A stretch of DNA of 63,583 nt, taken from NCBI GenBank assembly GCA_964475985.1, contig CAYYYP010000017.1, positions 1 to 63,583 of the forward strand. The letters run 5' to 3'. The position numbers and the translations under genes were made by a program. This DNA comes from CAYYYP01 sp964475985. GTDB lineage: Bacteria; Bdellovibrionota; UBA1018; CAYHWW01. Positions 27,998-36,260 of this stretch are shown in pieces. How positions within the stretch are numbered: the stretch's first letter is position 1; every line of letters begins with the position of its first letter. The notes below the pieces were generated by a model that did no database searches, was not told the origin of the DNA, and worked only from the letters and a program-made list of their open reading frames with translations.

Positions 27998-29482
27998 TTA
28001 ATTCGGAATCCCAACGCCAGCATCGTCGGGACTTTCACCCGCATCTTCATTTACCGAGGCGTCTTCTGGAATCACCGAAGCATCCCCGGTGGGTAACGTC
28101 GCGTTAGTTGTTGAGTTCACATCGGCATTCACGTGCACAACATCGTCTTGAGGCACAGATGCATCAACCCCATAATTAGGATTATCCAGCGGTGATGTTA
28201 CCACGGGCACCGCGATCGGAATCACATTGGTCACATGGCAACGGTTTACTCGAATTCGAACTACGGCACAAATATGATCTCTAGCTTGGATTTCTGCAGG
28301 ATTAAAACCTTCAAGACGTTGCAAATCTTCGGTGATCCCGTTTGCCAGTTGCGTGGCATGCTCACCAAAAACTACTGGGATGATCGTCGCGCGCTCTTGG
28401 GCTGCGAGTTCCGCGGAATGTTCTGCGGCTTCGATACGACGCACAATATTGGTCCACTGAGCATCATTTCGATTGCTCCAGCGGCTTAAGTCTAAGGGTG
28501 CCCTCTGTAAATCATACGGTGGGTTAGTCAACGAACGATCGGTTACACCTAAGCAGGCCAAAACCGCTTCGTACTCCCGCAATACCAGCGGCAAAGTCGC
28601 ACCGATGGATATGGTGTCTTCATGTCTTGAAAACCCGTTCAAAGACGCCAACGCCGTTAGAAGATGCGCCAATTTATCGCGACGATCCCTGAGGCCATGG
28701 GTAAGGTTTTCCAAGTTCAGAGCAGGATCCTCATGGGTTGGGATATTCAAATCAAGTTGCACTACTCCAAAAAAGAATTCTTTTAATCTTCTTGCAGTTC
28801 TTCTCAATTCCACTCTTTGATCGTGGGTAAGTCCGCGCGCGGCCTCGCGGTTTGCAGCTTGAACACGAGCCATCAGCGCTAACCAACCTAAATCAGGATT
28901 TTCATTGTGGAGATGGGTTTGCAAAAAATTTTGAATGTGATGGATTTCCGAGATTACGCGGCTTCTTAAAGTCGCTTCACTTTGCACACAGCTGCGGGGA
29001 ATAACGGCGGTCGACCAATTTACCGGAACCGGCCTCACACCCGGCACATTTCCCGATTGAAAAAAGGGAACGATGGCTTCAAAGCTGCGAAACCGCTCCG
29101 CCGGAAGCAATAGGCTATTGTCAGGATTGGTAAGCGAGAATTGAAGTTGCCCAGGAATGCCTGAGGTAAATCGAAAGGCGCCGGTGTAGCTACCGGTAAC
29201 CGAAATACCAATTGGAAAATTTTGTCCGCTGCGGCGGATCTGGGTTGAACGCACATTCAAGGTGCCCGTCACGGGCTCGTGAACGTTGAGGTCCAACTGA
29301 ACGTTTCGAAGGAATCTGGGTAGCGGAGCACTGCCCCTTTCAGGGTAATCGTAGGTCATTTGCACGTGGCAGCTGACGTGCCCGAGATCAGCATGCGCCA
29401 TAGAGCCGGCAGCACTTACCGCAAGTAAGGAAACCGTAAGAGAAATGGAGGTCTTTTGAAAACGACGAAAAATTTTTAGCAT
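27998..29482 (-). CDS. Secreted paralog A, unknown family with acidic C-terminal tail
   Basis: A 494-residue exported protein with a signal peptide ending near SMAHADLG. It shares its layout and motifs with the next gene upstream (29789-31255): GHVSC-VQ-YDY at the mature N-terminus, PVNWSTAVIPR-C near residue 165, a helical charged middle and LG-V-D near 300. Both end in a low-complexity Asp/Glu/Asn/Val-rich tail (here about 430-494). The N-terminal third is beta-rich and could be an adhesin-like or binding domain. GGAAGAA precedes the ATG. The tandem arrangement points to gene duplication. Function is unknown. Confidence 0.6.
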   Translation of the reverse strand: MLKIFRRFQKTSISLTVSLLAVSAAGSMAHADLGHVSCHVQMTYDYPERGSAPLPRFLRNVQLDLNVHEPVTGTLNVRSTQIRRSGQNFPIGISVTGSYTGAFRFTSGIPGQLQFSLTNPDNSLLLPAERFRSFEAIVPFFQSGNVPGVRPVPVNWSTAVIPRSCVQSEATLRSRVISEIHHIQNFLQTHLHNENPDLGWLALMARVQAANREAARGLTHDQRVELRRTARRLKEFFFGVVQLDLNIPTHEDPALNLENLTHGLRDRRDKLAHLLTALASLNGFSRHEDTISIGATLPLVLREYEAVLACLGVTDRSLTNPPYDLQRAPLDLSRWSNRNDAQWTNIVRRIEAAEHSAELAAQERATIIPVVFGEHATQLANGITEDLQRLEGFNPAEIQARDHICAVVRIRVNRCHVTNVIPIAVPVVTSPLDNPNYGVDASVPQDDVVHVNADVNSTTNATLPTGDASVIPEDASVNEDAGESPDDAGVGIPN

Positions 29483-29565
29483 AAGGTTCTTCCATTTGGT
29501 CGCAAGAATGAAGTTGGGCTCACTCTCTGAGCTTTAATTCAACATGTTGTTTAGCATATTTCGGC

Positions 29566-29597
29566 CACTATAAACAACAATTATTTATAATATTAAT
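29566..29597 (-). promoter_or_regulatory. AT-rich element shared upstream of paralog A
   Basis: On the minus strand this reads TATTATAAATAATT then TTTATAGTG, about 84 bp before the paralog A start. Nearly the same words occur about 90 bp before paralog B (31345-31370). The conserved position and sequence suggest a shared promoter or regulator site that was duplicated with the gene. Confidence 0.5.
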
Positions 29598-29707
29598 GAT
29601 GGAATTAATATTACGGCGCGTTGCCATTCGCCCGGATCAAATCAATAACCCTATAATCTGAAAAGAAAAAGCTTAAACCCGGGATAAGTGCGTTGGTTAA
29701 AACGTCA

Positions 29708-29763
29708 AAAGCCCCCCAACGCCCTTAAGTGGTTGTACCGCTTAAGTCATTGAGGGGCCCTAG
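29708..29763 (-). terminator. Intrinsic terminator candidate after paralog B
   Basis: The arms GGGGCCCCTCAATGACTTAAG and CTTAAGGGCGTTGGGGGGC pair with a few mismatches around a short loop. On the minus strand the stem is followed by TTTTGACGTTTT. It lies 25 bp past the paralog B stop. A 20-bp imperfect stem plus T-run makes it the clearest terminator in the window. Confidence 0.7.
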
Positions 29764-29788
29764 AAACACACCTTTAATTAGGAGTAAA

Positions 29789-31255
29789 TTATTCTTGGGG
29801 TTCGTCGGTTAGAGCTGGCGATTCCTCACCTGAGGGATCGTCACCTTGGCGTTCTGCATTCTCATCATACTCGCCACCTTCGTTGCCCTGATCACTTTGC
29901 TCATCAGGATTTGCGGGGGCAGAAACCGCAGCGTCGTCCGCAGATTGGCCGGAATTCTGAACCGTTGCATCAACATCGATTGCTGAAGCATCAACTCCAC
30001 CATCCATCCCAGGAACACCGCTAGAGTTTGGATTTGGATTAGCGTTTGTAAAAGTACAGCTTTGCACCGTTACGCGAGCCAAGCCACAAACGTTTCCACC
30101 AAGCTCGATGCCACCCGTTGGGGCAACACTGAATCCTTCATGGCCTTGGGCGTCTTCGGTAAAACCTTGTTCAGTTCGTGCGAAGTTTGCGCCGAAAGTT
30201 TCGGGAAGCATTGCCGCGATAATTCTCTGACGGAGCGGCGCACTTCTTTGGGCCGCACGGTTATTCGCAACTACCGCATTCCAGTGAGCATTGTGCCTAG
30301 CATTTACTAGGGCAGAATCACGCACACCAAGGAATGAAAGCACTGTTTCATATTCCGCTAAAAGTGCTGGGAGCTCCTGGGCTAAGCCAACCGAATCCGG
30401 TTGAGATTCAAAGCCATTAGCAATTACCAAGGAAGCCAAATTTTGAAGAATCTGTGCTTTTTTCTGCTTTAGGTAAGTTATGAAAGCTCTCGAAGCCGTG
30501 GGACTTGGACTTGGAAATCCAACGGCTGTCTGAAATGCAGTCATAAAAGCACTACGACGTTCCCTTACCGCAGTACGAAGACGGTTTCGCTCTGCACTCG
30601 TCCTAGCTCTGGAAGCAGTCCGTTCATCGGCTTGAATGCTTTGCATTTGACTCATCCAACCGCCCTCTGCTGAATGCAGAGAACTGTCCAACGCAATTTT
30701 AAACTGATTGATTCTGCCTAAGACACGGTTTCTAAATTCGCCCGTAGGATGGGTACAGTACCTTGGAATCACCGCCGTAGACCAATTTACAGGAATTGCA
30801 GGGCTGCTTTGTAGTGGGCCAACTTGGGAAAACGGAACCGAGAGTGAAAAAGTGCGTGCTTCGGCTGCCGGGAGAACTAAACGTCCTTCGGGATTCACTA
30901 AATCAAAACGAAGTTGAACAGGGCTACCGCTAGAAAATTGAGAAAGGCCAGGATGAAGCCCGGTTAAACTTAATGCCACAGGAAAGTTAGGACCTGGGCT
31001 ATTCATAATTTCTGCCGTGGGTACGGACAAAGTACTGCTGGCTTCGGACGCTGCAAGATCAAGTTCCAGAGTTCGTGCCGTGCCAGGAACCTCTGATTGT
31101 TCAGAACGACCCATATAATCATATTGAATTTGTACTTGGCAGCTCACGTGACCAAACTCGGCGTAGGCCGATTGAATCCCGAATATTCCGCAAGCCGTGG
31201 CGGCCAAGACTGCCGCGACTGTAGTTTTCTGAATTTGATGAAGTGCTTTTGACAT
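29789..31255 (-). CDS. Secreted paralog B, unknown family with acidic C-terminal tail
   Basis: From the chosen ATG (MSKALHQIQ) the protein has 488 residues; 18 further codons are open upstream but would spoil the signal peptide. GGGGGA lies about 8 nt before this ATG. The signal peptide ends near SAYAEFG. It shares GHVSCQVQIQYDY, PVNWSTAVIPRYC and a charged helical middle with paralog A (27998-29482). Its tail is rich in Asp, Glu, Gly and Asn (about 420-488). A conserved AT-rich element lies 90 bp upstream. The two genes are probably a tandem duplication of an exported, possibly surface, protein. Function is unknown. Confidence 0.6.
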   Translation of the reverse strand: MSKALHQIQKTTVAAVLAATACGIFGIQSAYAEFGHVSCQVQIQYDYMGRSEQSEVPGTARTLELDLAASEASSTLSVPTAEIMNSPGPNFPVALSLTGLHPGLSQFSSGSPVQLRFDLVNPEGRLVLPAAEARTFSLSVPFSQVGPLQSSPAIPVNWSTAVIPRYCTHPTGEFRNRVLGRINQFKIALDSSLHSAEGGWMSQMQSIQADERTASRARTSAERNRLRTAVRERRSAFMTAFQTAVGFPSPSPTASRAFITYLKQKKAQILQNLASLVIANGFESQPDSVGLAQELPALLAEYETVLSFLGVRDSALVNARHNAHWNAVVANNRAAQRSAPLRQRIIAAMLPETFGANFARTEQGFTEDAQGHEGFSVAPTGGIELGGNVCGLARVTVQSCTFTNANPNPNSSGVPGMDGGVDASAIDVDATVQNSGQSADDAAVSAPANPDEQSDQGNEGGEYDENAERQGDDPSGEESPALTDEPQE

Positions 31256-31344
31256 AAAAAAATCCCCCGTGTGTATGTCAGAGAGTATTTCAACTCTCAT
31301 GCCAGGCAATTTTTGGGGTAGGTCACGGCAGACACAGGCAAATA

Positions 31345-31370
31345 CACTATAAATATTAATTATTTATATT
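31345..31370 (-). promoter_or_regulatory. AT-rich element shared upstream of paralog B
   Basis: On the minus strand this reads TATAAATAATTAATATTTATAGTG in two overlapping parts and corresponds to the element 84 bp upstream of paralog A. It lies about 90 bp before the start of paralog B. It may be a promoter with an activator site. Confidence 0.5.
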
Positions 31371-31402
31371 ACACCCACTATTGAGCACAAAAGCGTCGAT
31401 GG

Positions 31403-32377
31403 CTAAACTTTAGGCACCTGGCCAAAAAAACCATCCTTCAAACCGGTGAGTCCCGCCATCGTTACCTTCAAATCGGCGTTTTTTAGCCCCTTTGCGCAGA
31501 TATAAAGAAGGCTTCGCAACACATAAAAGGGCATACAAAAGACACTCAAATGCCGTCTATTCAGAACCGTCAGGTTCCGAAAAAACCAGTAGGTATGGAC
31601 GGATTTTTCAAAAACTCGGTTACCGCCCATGCCTTCCTGCAAATGAATCAGCGCGACGGATGGCTCAAAATGCAGAACCGCCTGGGCCGCCTGCAAGCGC
31701 AGCGCGAGGTCCGTACCTTCAAAATAAGCATTACCTAAAAAAGTCTCGCTAAATGCGCCTACCCGCTTGAGCAATTCCGTTCGTACCGAAAAATTGCACT
31801 CATGCATATGGTCTACGATGCGTCTTTGAAACCCAAAAAAGTTACCCGAAACAAAACCCCAAAATCTTGAGTAACGGGCGGGCTTAGATTTAAAAATCAT
31901 TTCTTTATCACTCAAACCATCCAGAGGCTGAACAACTCGACCAGCAACACAATCTACGCGTTCCCTTCCACCTTTCGCGTAAAGCGTTTGATGATGCGCA
32001 ACGAAGGAAGGCGGTAAACGCACGTCATCATCGACGAAGATGCAAATCTCGGCGGTGGTACGGTGAATTGCATGGTTTCTTCCAGCTTGTGAGCCACGGG
32101 GTGGCATCGTTTCATGAAAAAAATCTAATCTATCGTCAGATGGCGCGTCATGATCCGAAGCCCCTTCTCCAAACTCCATTTCACGAACGGTTTCCGGCCT
32201 CCGGACGCAAATGAACTCCTTAACTAAATTATCGAGCGGAAGATCATTTTGATCTACGACCCAAACTTCAAAGTTTCGGGCCGTTTGCAGACCAAGATCG
32301 CGCAGGGTTTGCCGTAAACACCGATTGCGACCCCGGGTTGGAATGATCACCGCCGCTCGTATCGAGCTTTGGCCCAT
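31403..32377 (-). CDS. Glycosyltransferase family 2
   Basis: It transfers a sugar from a nucleotide donor to an unknown acceptor. The GT-A fold starts at IRAAVIIPTRGRNR just after the chosen ATG. The metal-binding DDD is in ICIFVDDDVRLPPSF, and an AGRNHAI loop precedes it. A later ED/G-type region (FEGTDLALRLQAA) fits the acceptor side. The C-terminus has a hydrophobic stretch (FCMPFYVLRSLLYICAKGL) that may contact the membrane. The protein has 324 residues; ATG at 32419 or TTG at 32428 would lengthen it. Even the shortest start overlaps the speA end by 110 bp in another frame. It ends the lepA-to-GT2 operon. Confidence 0.85.
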   Translation of the reverse strand: MGQSSIRAAVIIPTRGRNRCLRQTLRDLGLQTARNFEVWVVDQNDLPLDNLVKEFICVRRPETVREMEFGEGASDHDAPSDDRLDFFHETMPPRGSQAGRNHAIHRTTAEICIFVDDDVRLPPSFVAHHQTLYAKGGRERVDCVAGRVVQPLDGLSDKEMIFKSKPARYSRFWGFVSGNFFGFQRRIVDHMHECNFSVRTELLKRVGAFSETFLGNAYFEGTDLALRLQAAQAVLHFEPSVALIHLQEGMGGNRVFEKSVHTYWFFRNLTVLNRRHLSVFCMPFYVLRSLLYICAKGLKNADLKVTMAGLTGLKDGFFGQVPKV

Positions 32378-34319
32378 TTCTGTCGGAAGAGGATCGTTCG
32401 GGAAGTTTGATTTCAGCATTTTGATCAATATAAGTGTATTCCTTCAAACCTGCCTCAAAAACATTGAGGATCTCAACGCCTTCGCGTGGTTTTAAGGCGC
32501 CATTCTTCACTTGCGCGTCAATGGCCACTTTAATTTGTTTTTCAAGCTCCAATGGATTGTATTGAATCGTGCTGAGGATCTCACCTACGGTACTACCGTT
32601 GATGACTTCTTCGATGTAATAACCGCCGGGCTCGTGGGCATCCTCAAATACGTGAACTTCGTTCACCCGCCCAAAAAGGTTATGCACATCACCCATGATG
32701 TCTTGGTAAGCGCCCATCAAAAACATTCCTAAGTAGTAGGGCATTCCGTTTAATGTATGGAGCGGCAAAGTATCCTTCACATCTCGCAGGTCGATGAAGC
32801 GATCCACCTTACCGTCGGAATCGCAGGTGATATCCACCAAAGTGGAATTGCGCTGAGGCTCTTCATTCAACCGATGAATCGGCATAATGGGGAATAATTG
32901 CTGAATTGCCCAGTAATCCGGCGCCGATTGGAACAAGGAAAAATTACAAAGGTATTGATCGGATAAATGCTTGGACATTTCGACCAGTTCCTCGGGAATG
33001 TATTTCTGACCCGCCATGAATTTATTGATCTGGATGCAGGTCTTCCAGAAAAGATTTTCAACCTTGGCGCGGTCCACTAAGTCCAAGAATCCAAGCTTAA
33101 AAAGGCTGGAAGACTCTTCCCATCGTTGAAGTGCGTCGTGATAACTTTCCGTCAAATTCTTAGAACTTACGTTGGTGAGCACATCACGCATTTGAGTGAC
33201 TAGCTCATTTTCATTATCGGTTTGTTCCAGCTGAATGGGAGTTGAGCCCATTTCGATATTACCGAATACATTGATGATGAGCGCTGAATGATGGGCCACC
33301 AAAGCGCGCCCGGATTCACTCACTATCATGGGCTCCGGAACTTCTTCCGCCGCACACACTTCTTGAATGGTGTACACGATGTCGCTCACGTATTCCTGAA
33401 CGCTGTAATTCACGGAAGAATTCGAAGAGGTTCGGCTACCGTCGTAATCCACGCCAAGCCCGCCGCCCACATCGAGGTATTCAAGGCCCACGCCCATGCG
33501 TTTTAATTTTGCATATACTCTAGCGCCTTCTTTTACGGCGTCCTTGATGGTGCGAATATCGGTGATTTGGGATCCAATATGGAAATGCACTAACTTTGCG
33601 CAATCAAGCAAACCTTCCTCACGCAAAAGTTCGATGACTTGAAGAGTCTCTGGCGTAGTAAGTCCAAATTTTGCGTTATCACCGCCGGAGGACTCCCATT
33701 TTCCGCTACCCTTAGTGTGCAATTTGGTTCGTATGCCAAGCGCCGGACGAACACCCAACTCTTTGCTCAAACGCACAAGCTGATAGGCTTCCGTCAGTTT
33801 CTCAACGATGACGATCACATTTTTACCAATTTTACGGCCAAGCAGCGCAAGCTTAAGAATGGCTTCGTCCTTATAGCCGTTACACAAAATCAAGGAGTTT
33901 GGATTTGTGTTCATGGCGATGGCGGCATGAAGCTCCGCCTTACTACCGGCCTCAAGGCCCGTTCCGTAGGGACTGCCAGCATCAAGAATTTCTTCGACCA
34001 CTTCCCGCAGCTGATTCACCTTAATAGGGTAAACGCCCAGATACCGGGACTTGTAGCCCGCTTCTTCGATGGTTTTTTTAAAACATTCATTTAAGGAAAC
34101 TACTCGGTTCCTCAAAATGTCTTGGAATCGAATGAGCACCGGAAGTTTTATGCCACGGGCGACGATGTCATCGACGACTTGCTTCATGTCGATGTTCGGG
34201 GTTTGCCCCTGTCTTGGTTTCACCGTCAGGTTTCCCTGGGGATTCACCCCAAAGTACTGCAAGCCCCAATTCTCTACACTATACAGACGGAGGGAATCCT
34301 CAACGCTCCATACTTTCAT
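32268..34319 (-). CDS. speA: Biosynthetic arginine decarboxylase
   Basis: A PLP enzyme that converts arginine to agmatine and CO2, the first step of one putrescine route. The ATG start gives 683 residues; a TTG four codons upstream abuts GAGGAG. The PLP lysine is in YPIKVNQ (near residue 100). The phosphate-binding GGGLGVDYDGS and the VSESGRALVAHHS region are present. The family normally ends near EYTYI. Here the frame continues about 45 more residues of Ser/Asn/Pro-rich sequence that overlies the start of the glycosyltransferase gene in another frame. That extension is probably a lost ancestral stop. Agmatinase is not in the window. Confidence 0.93.
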   Translation of the reverse strand: MKVWSVEDSLRLYSVENWGLQYFGVNPQGNLTVKPRQGQTPNIDMKQVVDDIVARGIKLPVLIRFQDILRNRVVSLNECFKKTIEEAGYKSRYLGVYPIKVNQLREVVEEILDAGSPYGTGLEAGSKAELHAAIAMNTNPNSLILCNGYKDEAILKLALLGRKIGKNVIVIVEKLTEAYQLVRLSKELGVRPALGIRTKLHTKGSGKWESSGGDNAKFGLTTPETLQVIELLREEGLLDCAKLVHFHIGSQITDIRTIKDAVKEGARVYAKLKRMGVGLEYLDVGGGLGVDYDGSRTSSNSSVNYSVQEYVSDIVYTIQEVCAAEEVPEPMIVSESGRALVAHHSALIINVFGNIEMGSTPIQLEQTDNENELVTQMRDVLTNVSSKNLTESYHDALQRWEESSSLFKLGFLDLVDRAKVENLFWKTCIQINKFMAGQKYIPEELVEMSKHLSDQYLCNFSLFQSAPDYWAIQQLFPIMPIHRLNEEPQRNSTLVDITCDSDGKVDRFIDLRDVKDTLPLHTLNGMPYYLGMFLMGAYQDIMGDVHNLFGRVNEVHVFEDAHEPGGYYIEEVINGSTVGEILSTIQYNPLELEKQIKVAIDAQVKNGALKPREGVEILNVFEAGLKEYTYIDQNAEIKLPERSSSDRNGPKLDTSGGDHSNPGSQSVFTANPARSWSANGPKL

Positions 34320-34422
34320 CTTTTTTGGCAACTCCTCTAAAACAAAAGGGCTCGGAAATTCGAGAACCGTTCATGTACTGTACTACGAACTGCATTTCAA
34401 TGAAGAACTTGACGGCGTCATC

Positions 34423-35073
34423 TTAAAACTTAGGTTCGAAGGTATAAATATGTTTGATGTTGATGTGCTGATACCGAGCATGCTTGAGCTTCATGGAAGC
34501 AAGCTGAAGAATGAGCTTCATCTGCCTTGCCGCATCTTGGTAACGAACCTTTTTGATCTCGCCCAAGATGAACTTTTCCATTTCTACCGGATGGAAACAA
34601 AACCCTCGGGAGAACTCGTACTTTCCCTGAAAAGGAATGAGTCGTGCTTCAAAAATGTCGCCCTTCAAGAATCCGGTGCTCAAGTCCCCGCGTTGCACTT
34701 CGTAGGTTTTTTTCGAGAAAAGGTCCTTCACTACCGTGATGTCGTCCTTGGCTTTGCTCAAATAAAAAATGCTGTGAATGGTGCGGCAAAAATCTTCGTA
34801 GATGGCTAGCACCTCTGGCGTTGGCGTAGTGGTGCCACGAATCTTACAAAGATAAAGCCGAATGGGCGGCAAATCGATGCCCGGCAAGGCCCGGTCAAAG
34901 AGATACCAGTCCATGAAGATGCACATTCGGTTCTCAAACTCAGCATCATCCTCGTAAACTACGCCCGCCTTTTCAAAATACTCCTGCTTAGCGCTATAAA
35001 CTTCCTTGTAGTATTCACCGGTGGTGAACATTTCGATGACTGGATCAAGATAAGGTTGAAAAGCTTGACTCAC
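34423..35073 (-). CDS. Conserved-looking cytoplasmic protein, unknown function
   Basis: A 216-residue protein without a signal peptide or membrane helix. It is rich in aromatic and charged residues. Distinct stretches are ENRMCIFMDWYLFDRALPG (about 47-65) and LIPFQGKYEFSRGFCFHP (about 143-160). Its ATG overlaps the carA stop by 4 bp, so translation is coupled to pyrimidine genes; speA follows after about 100 bp. Its place in a housekeeping operon and normal codon use indicate a real gene. I do not recognise the family. Confidence 0.65.
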   Translation of the reverse strand: MSQAFQPYLDPVIEMFTTGEYYKEVYSAKQEYFEKAGVVYEDDAEFENRMCIFMDWYLFDRALPGIDLPPIRLYLCKIRGTTTPTPEVLAIYEDFCRTIHSIFYLSKAKDDITVVKDLFSKKTYEVQRGDLSTGFLKGDIFEARLIPFQGKYEFSRGFCFHPVEMEKFILGEIKKVRYQDAARQMKLILQLASMKLKHARYQHINIKHIYTFEPKF

Positions 35074-36260
35074 GAAAGTGGTGCACTCCTTGGGGTTGAA
35101 TTCCGATGCAAATCCGAGGCAAAACGATCAAAAAGATAGGATGAATCATGGGGACCGGGCGCTGACTCCGGGTGATACTGCACGGAAAAACAGTTCTGGG
35201 CTTGGTCTTCAAGCCCTTCACAGACCTGATCGTTTAAATTTTCGTGGGTGACCTTCACCGACTTTGGCAACGACGCAGCATCCACGGCAAAACCATGGTT
35301 GTGGGACGAAATCTCAACTTTTCCTTCTTTGAGGTTCAGCACAGGTTGATTCACTCCACGATGACCGAATTTCATTTTAAAGGTTCGGCCGCCCAAAGCA
35401 AGACCCAAGAGCTGATGTCCCATACAAACTCCAAACAAAGGTCGTTTACCTAGAAGCTGGCGGATGGTTTCAATGGCGTAACCCGCTGCGGCAGGATCGC
35501 CAGGGCCATTGCTTAGAAAAACGCCAGCGGGATTCAGGGCAAGAATTTCTGACGCAGGCATCGTTGCCGGAACTACCATCACCTGGAGATCACGTTGCGA
35601 AAGCTCCCGCAATAAGTTCAGTTTAACGCCGTAATCGATGGCGACCACCATGGCCTGTCCTTTTTCATTGAACCAATACGGTTTTTTCGTGGAAATTTCC
35701 CTGATGAGGTCCCGGCCTTCAAAGCTTGGGGCAGAGCTAAAATATTGCGCTCGCAGAGATGATGATAACGCTAATTTTTCCGCCTGCTCGCGATTTAAAA
35801 TGAATCCACGCAGAACACCACTGGAACGCAGCTTTAGGGTGAGGGCCCGAGTATCCACGCCCGTAAGTGTCGGCACCTCATACTTTTTCAAATAGTCGGG
35901 CAATGACATCTCAGACTCAAAATTGCTAGGCGACTCACAGAGCTCATGCACCACAAATCCGCTCACCTTAGGACCACCTAATGATTCATTGTCCGTAGGA
36001 TTGATGCCGTAGTTACCTTGGTGGGGATAGGTCATGACTACTACTTGCTCGGTGTAACTCGGGTCCGTAAGGACCTCTTGATAACCGGCCATCGCCGTAT
36101 TGAAAACCACTTCGCCGTAACCAAAGGCATCCGATTTTGATCCTTTGGGACCTGAACCATGGGCGTAAAGGTGACCCTCAAATAGCGTTCCGTCTTCTAA
36201 GAGCAAAGCGTGGCCTTTGACTTGGGTTGAATTCACGCCGAACAACGAATCATCTTTCAT
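35070..36260 (-). CDS. carA: Carbamoyl-phosphate synthase small (glutaminase) subunit
   Basis: It hydrolyses glutamine and passes ammonia to CarB to make carbamoyl phosphate for pyrimidine and arginine synthesis. The chosen ATG gives 396 residues. It overlaps the pyrC stop by 4 bp and has GGAGAA upstream; an in-frame start 12 codons earlier is inside pyrC. The N-terminal domain is CarA-specific (ALLLEDGTLFEG, FNTAMAGYQEVLTDPSY). The class I amidotransferase triad is C279 in FGVCMGHQLLG, H363 and E365 in QYHPESAPGPHD. carB is not in the window. Confidence 0.96.
   Translation of the reverse strand: MKDDSLFGVNSTQVKGHALLLEDGTLFEGHLYAHGSGPKGSKSDAFGYGEVVFNTAMAGYQEVLTDPSYTEQVVVMTYPHQGNYGINPTDNESLGGPKVSGFVVHELCESPSNFESEMSLPDYLKKYEVPTLTGVDTRALTLKLRSSGVLRGFILNREQAEKLALSSSLRAQYFSSAPSFEGRDLIREISTKKPYWFNEKGQAMVVAIDYGVKLNLLRELSQRDLQVMVVPATMPASEILALNPAGVFLSNGPGDPAAAGYAIETIRQLLGKRPLFGVCMGHQLLGLALGGRTFKMKFGHRGVNQPVLNLKEGKVEISSHNHGFAVDAASLPKSVKVTHENLNDQVCEGLEDQAQNCFSVQYHPESAPGPHDSSYLFDRFASDLHRNSTPRSAPLS

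Larger units (their letters stand above)
29483..29788. other. Non-coding 306 bp between the tandem paralogs
   Basis: It holds the upstream promoter-like AT-rich element of paralog A (29566-29597) and an imperfect stem-loop terminator for paralog B (29708-29763). Between them is AT-rich sequence with no gene that I can support. Confidence 0.6.

Noticed and set aside
34069..34809. 246-residue plus-strand frame over speA and the 216-residue gene
   Set aside because: Covers two real genes and their spacer in antisense; no recognisable protein features.
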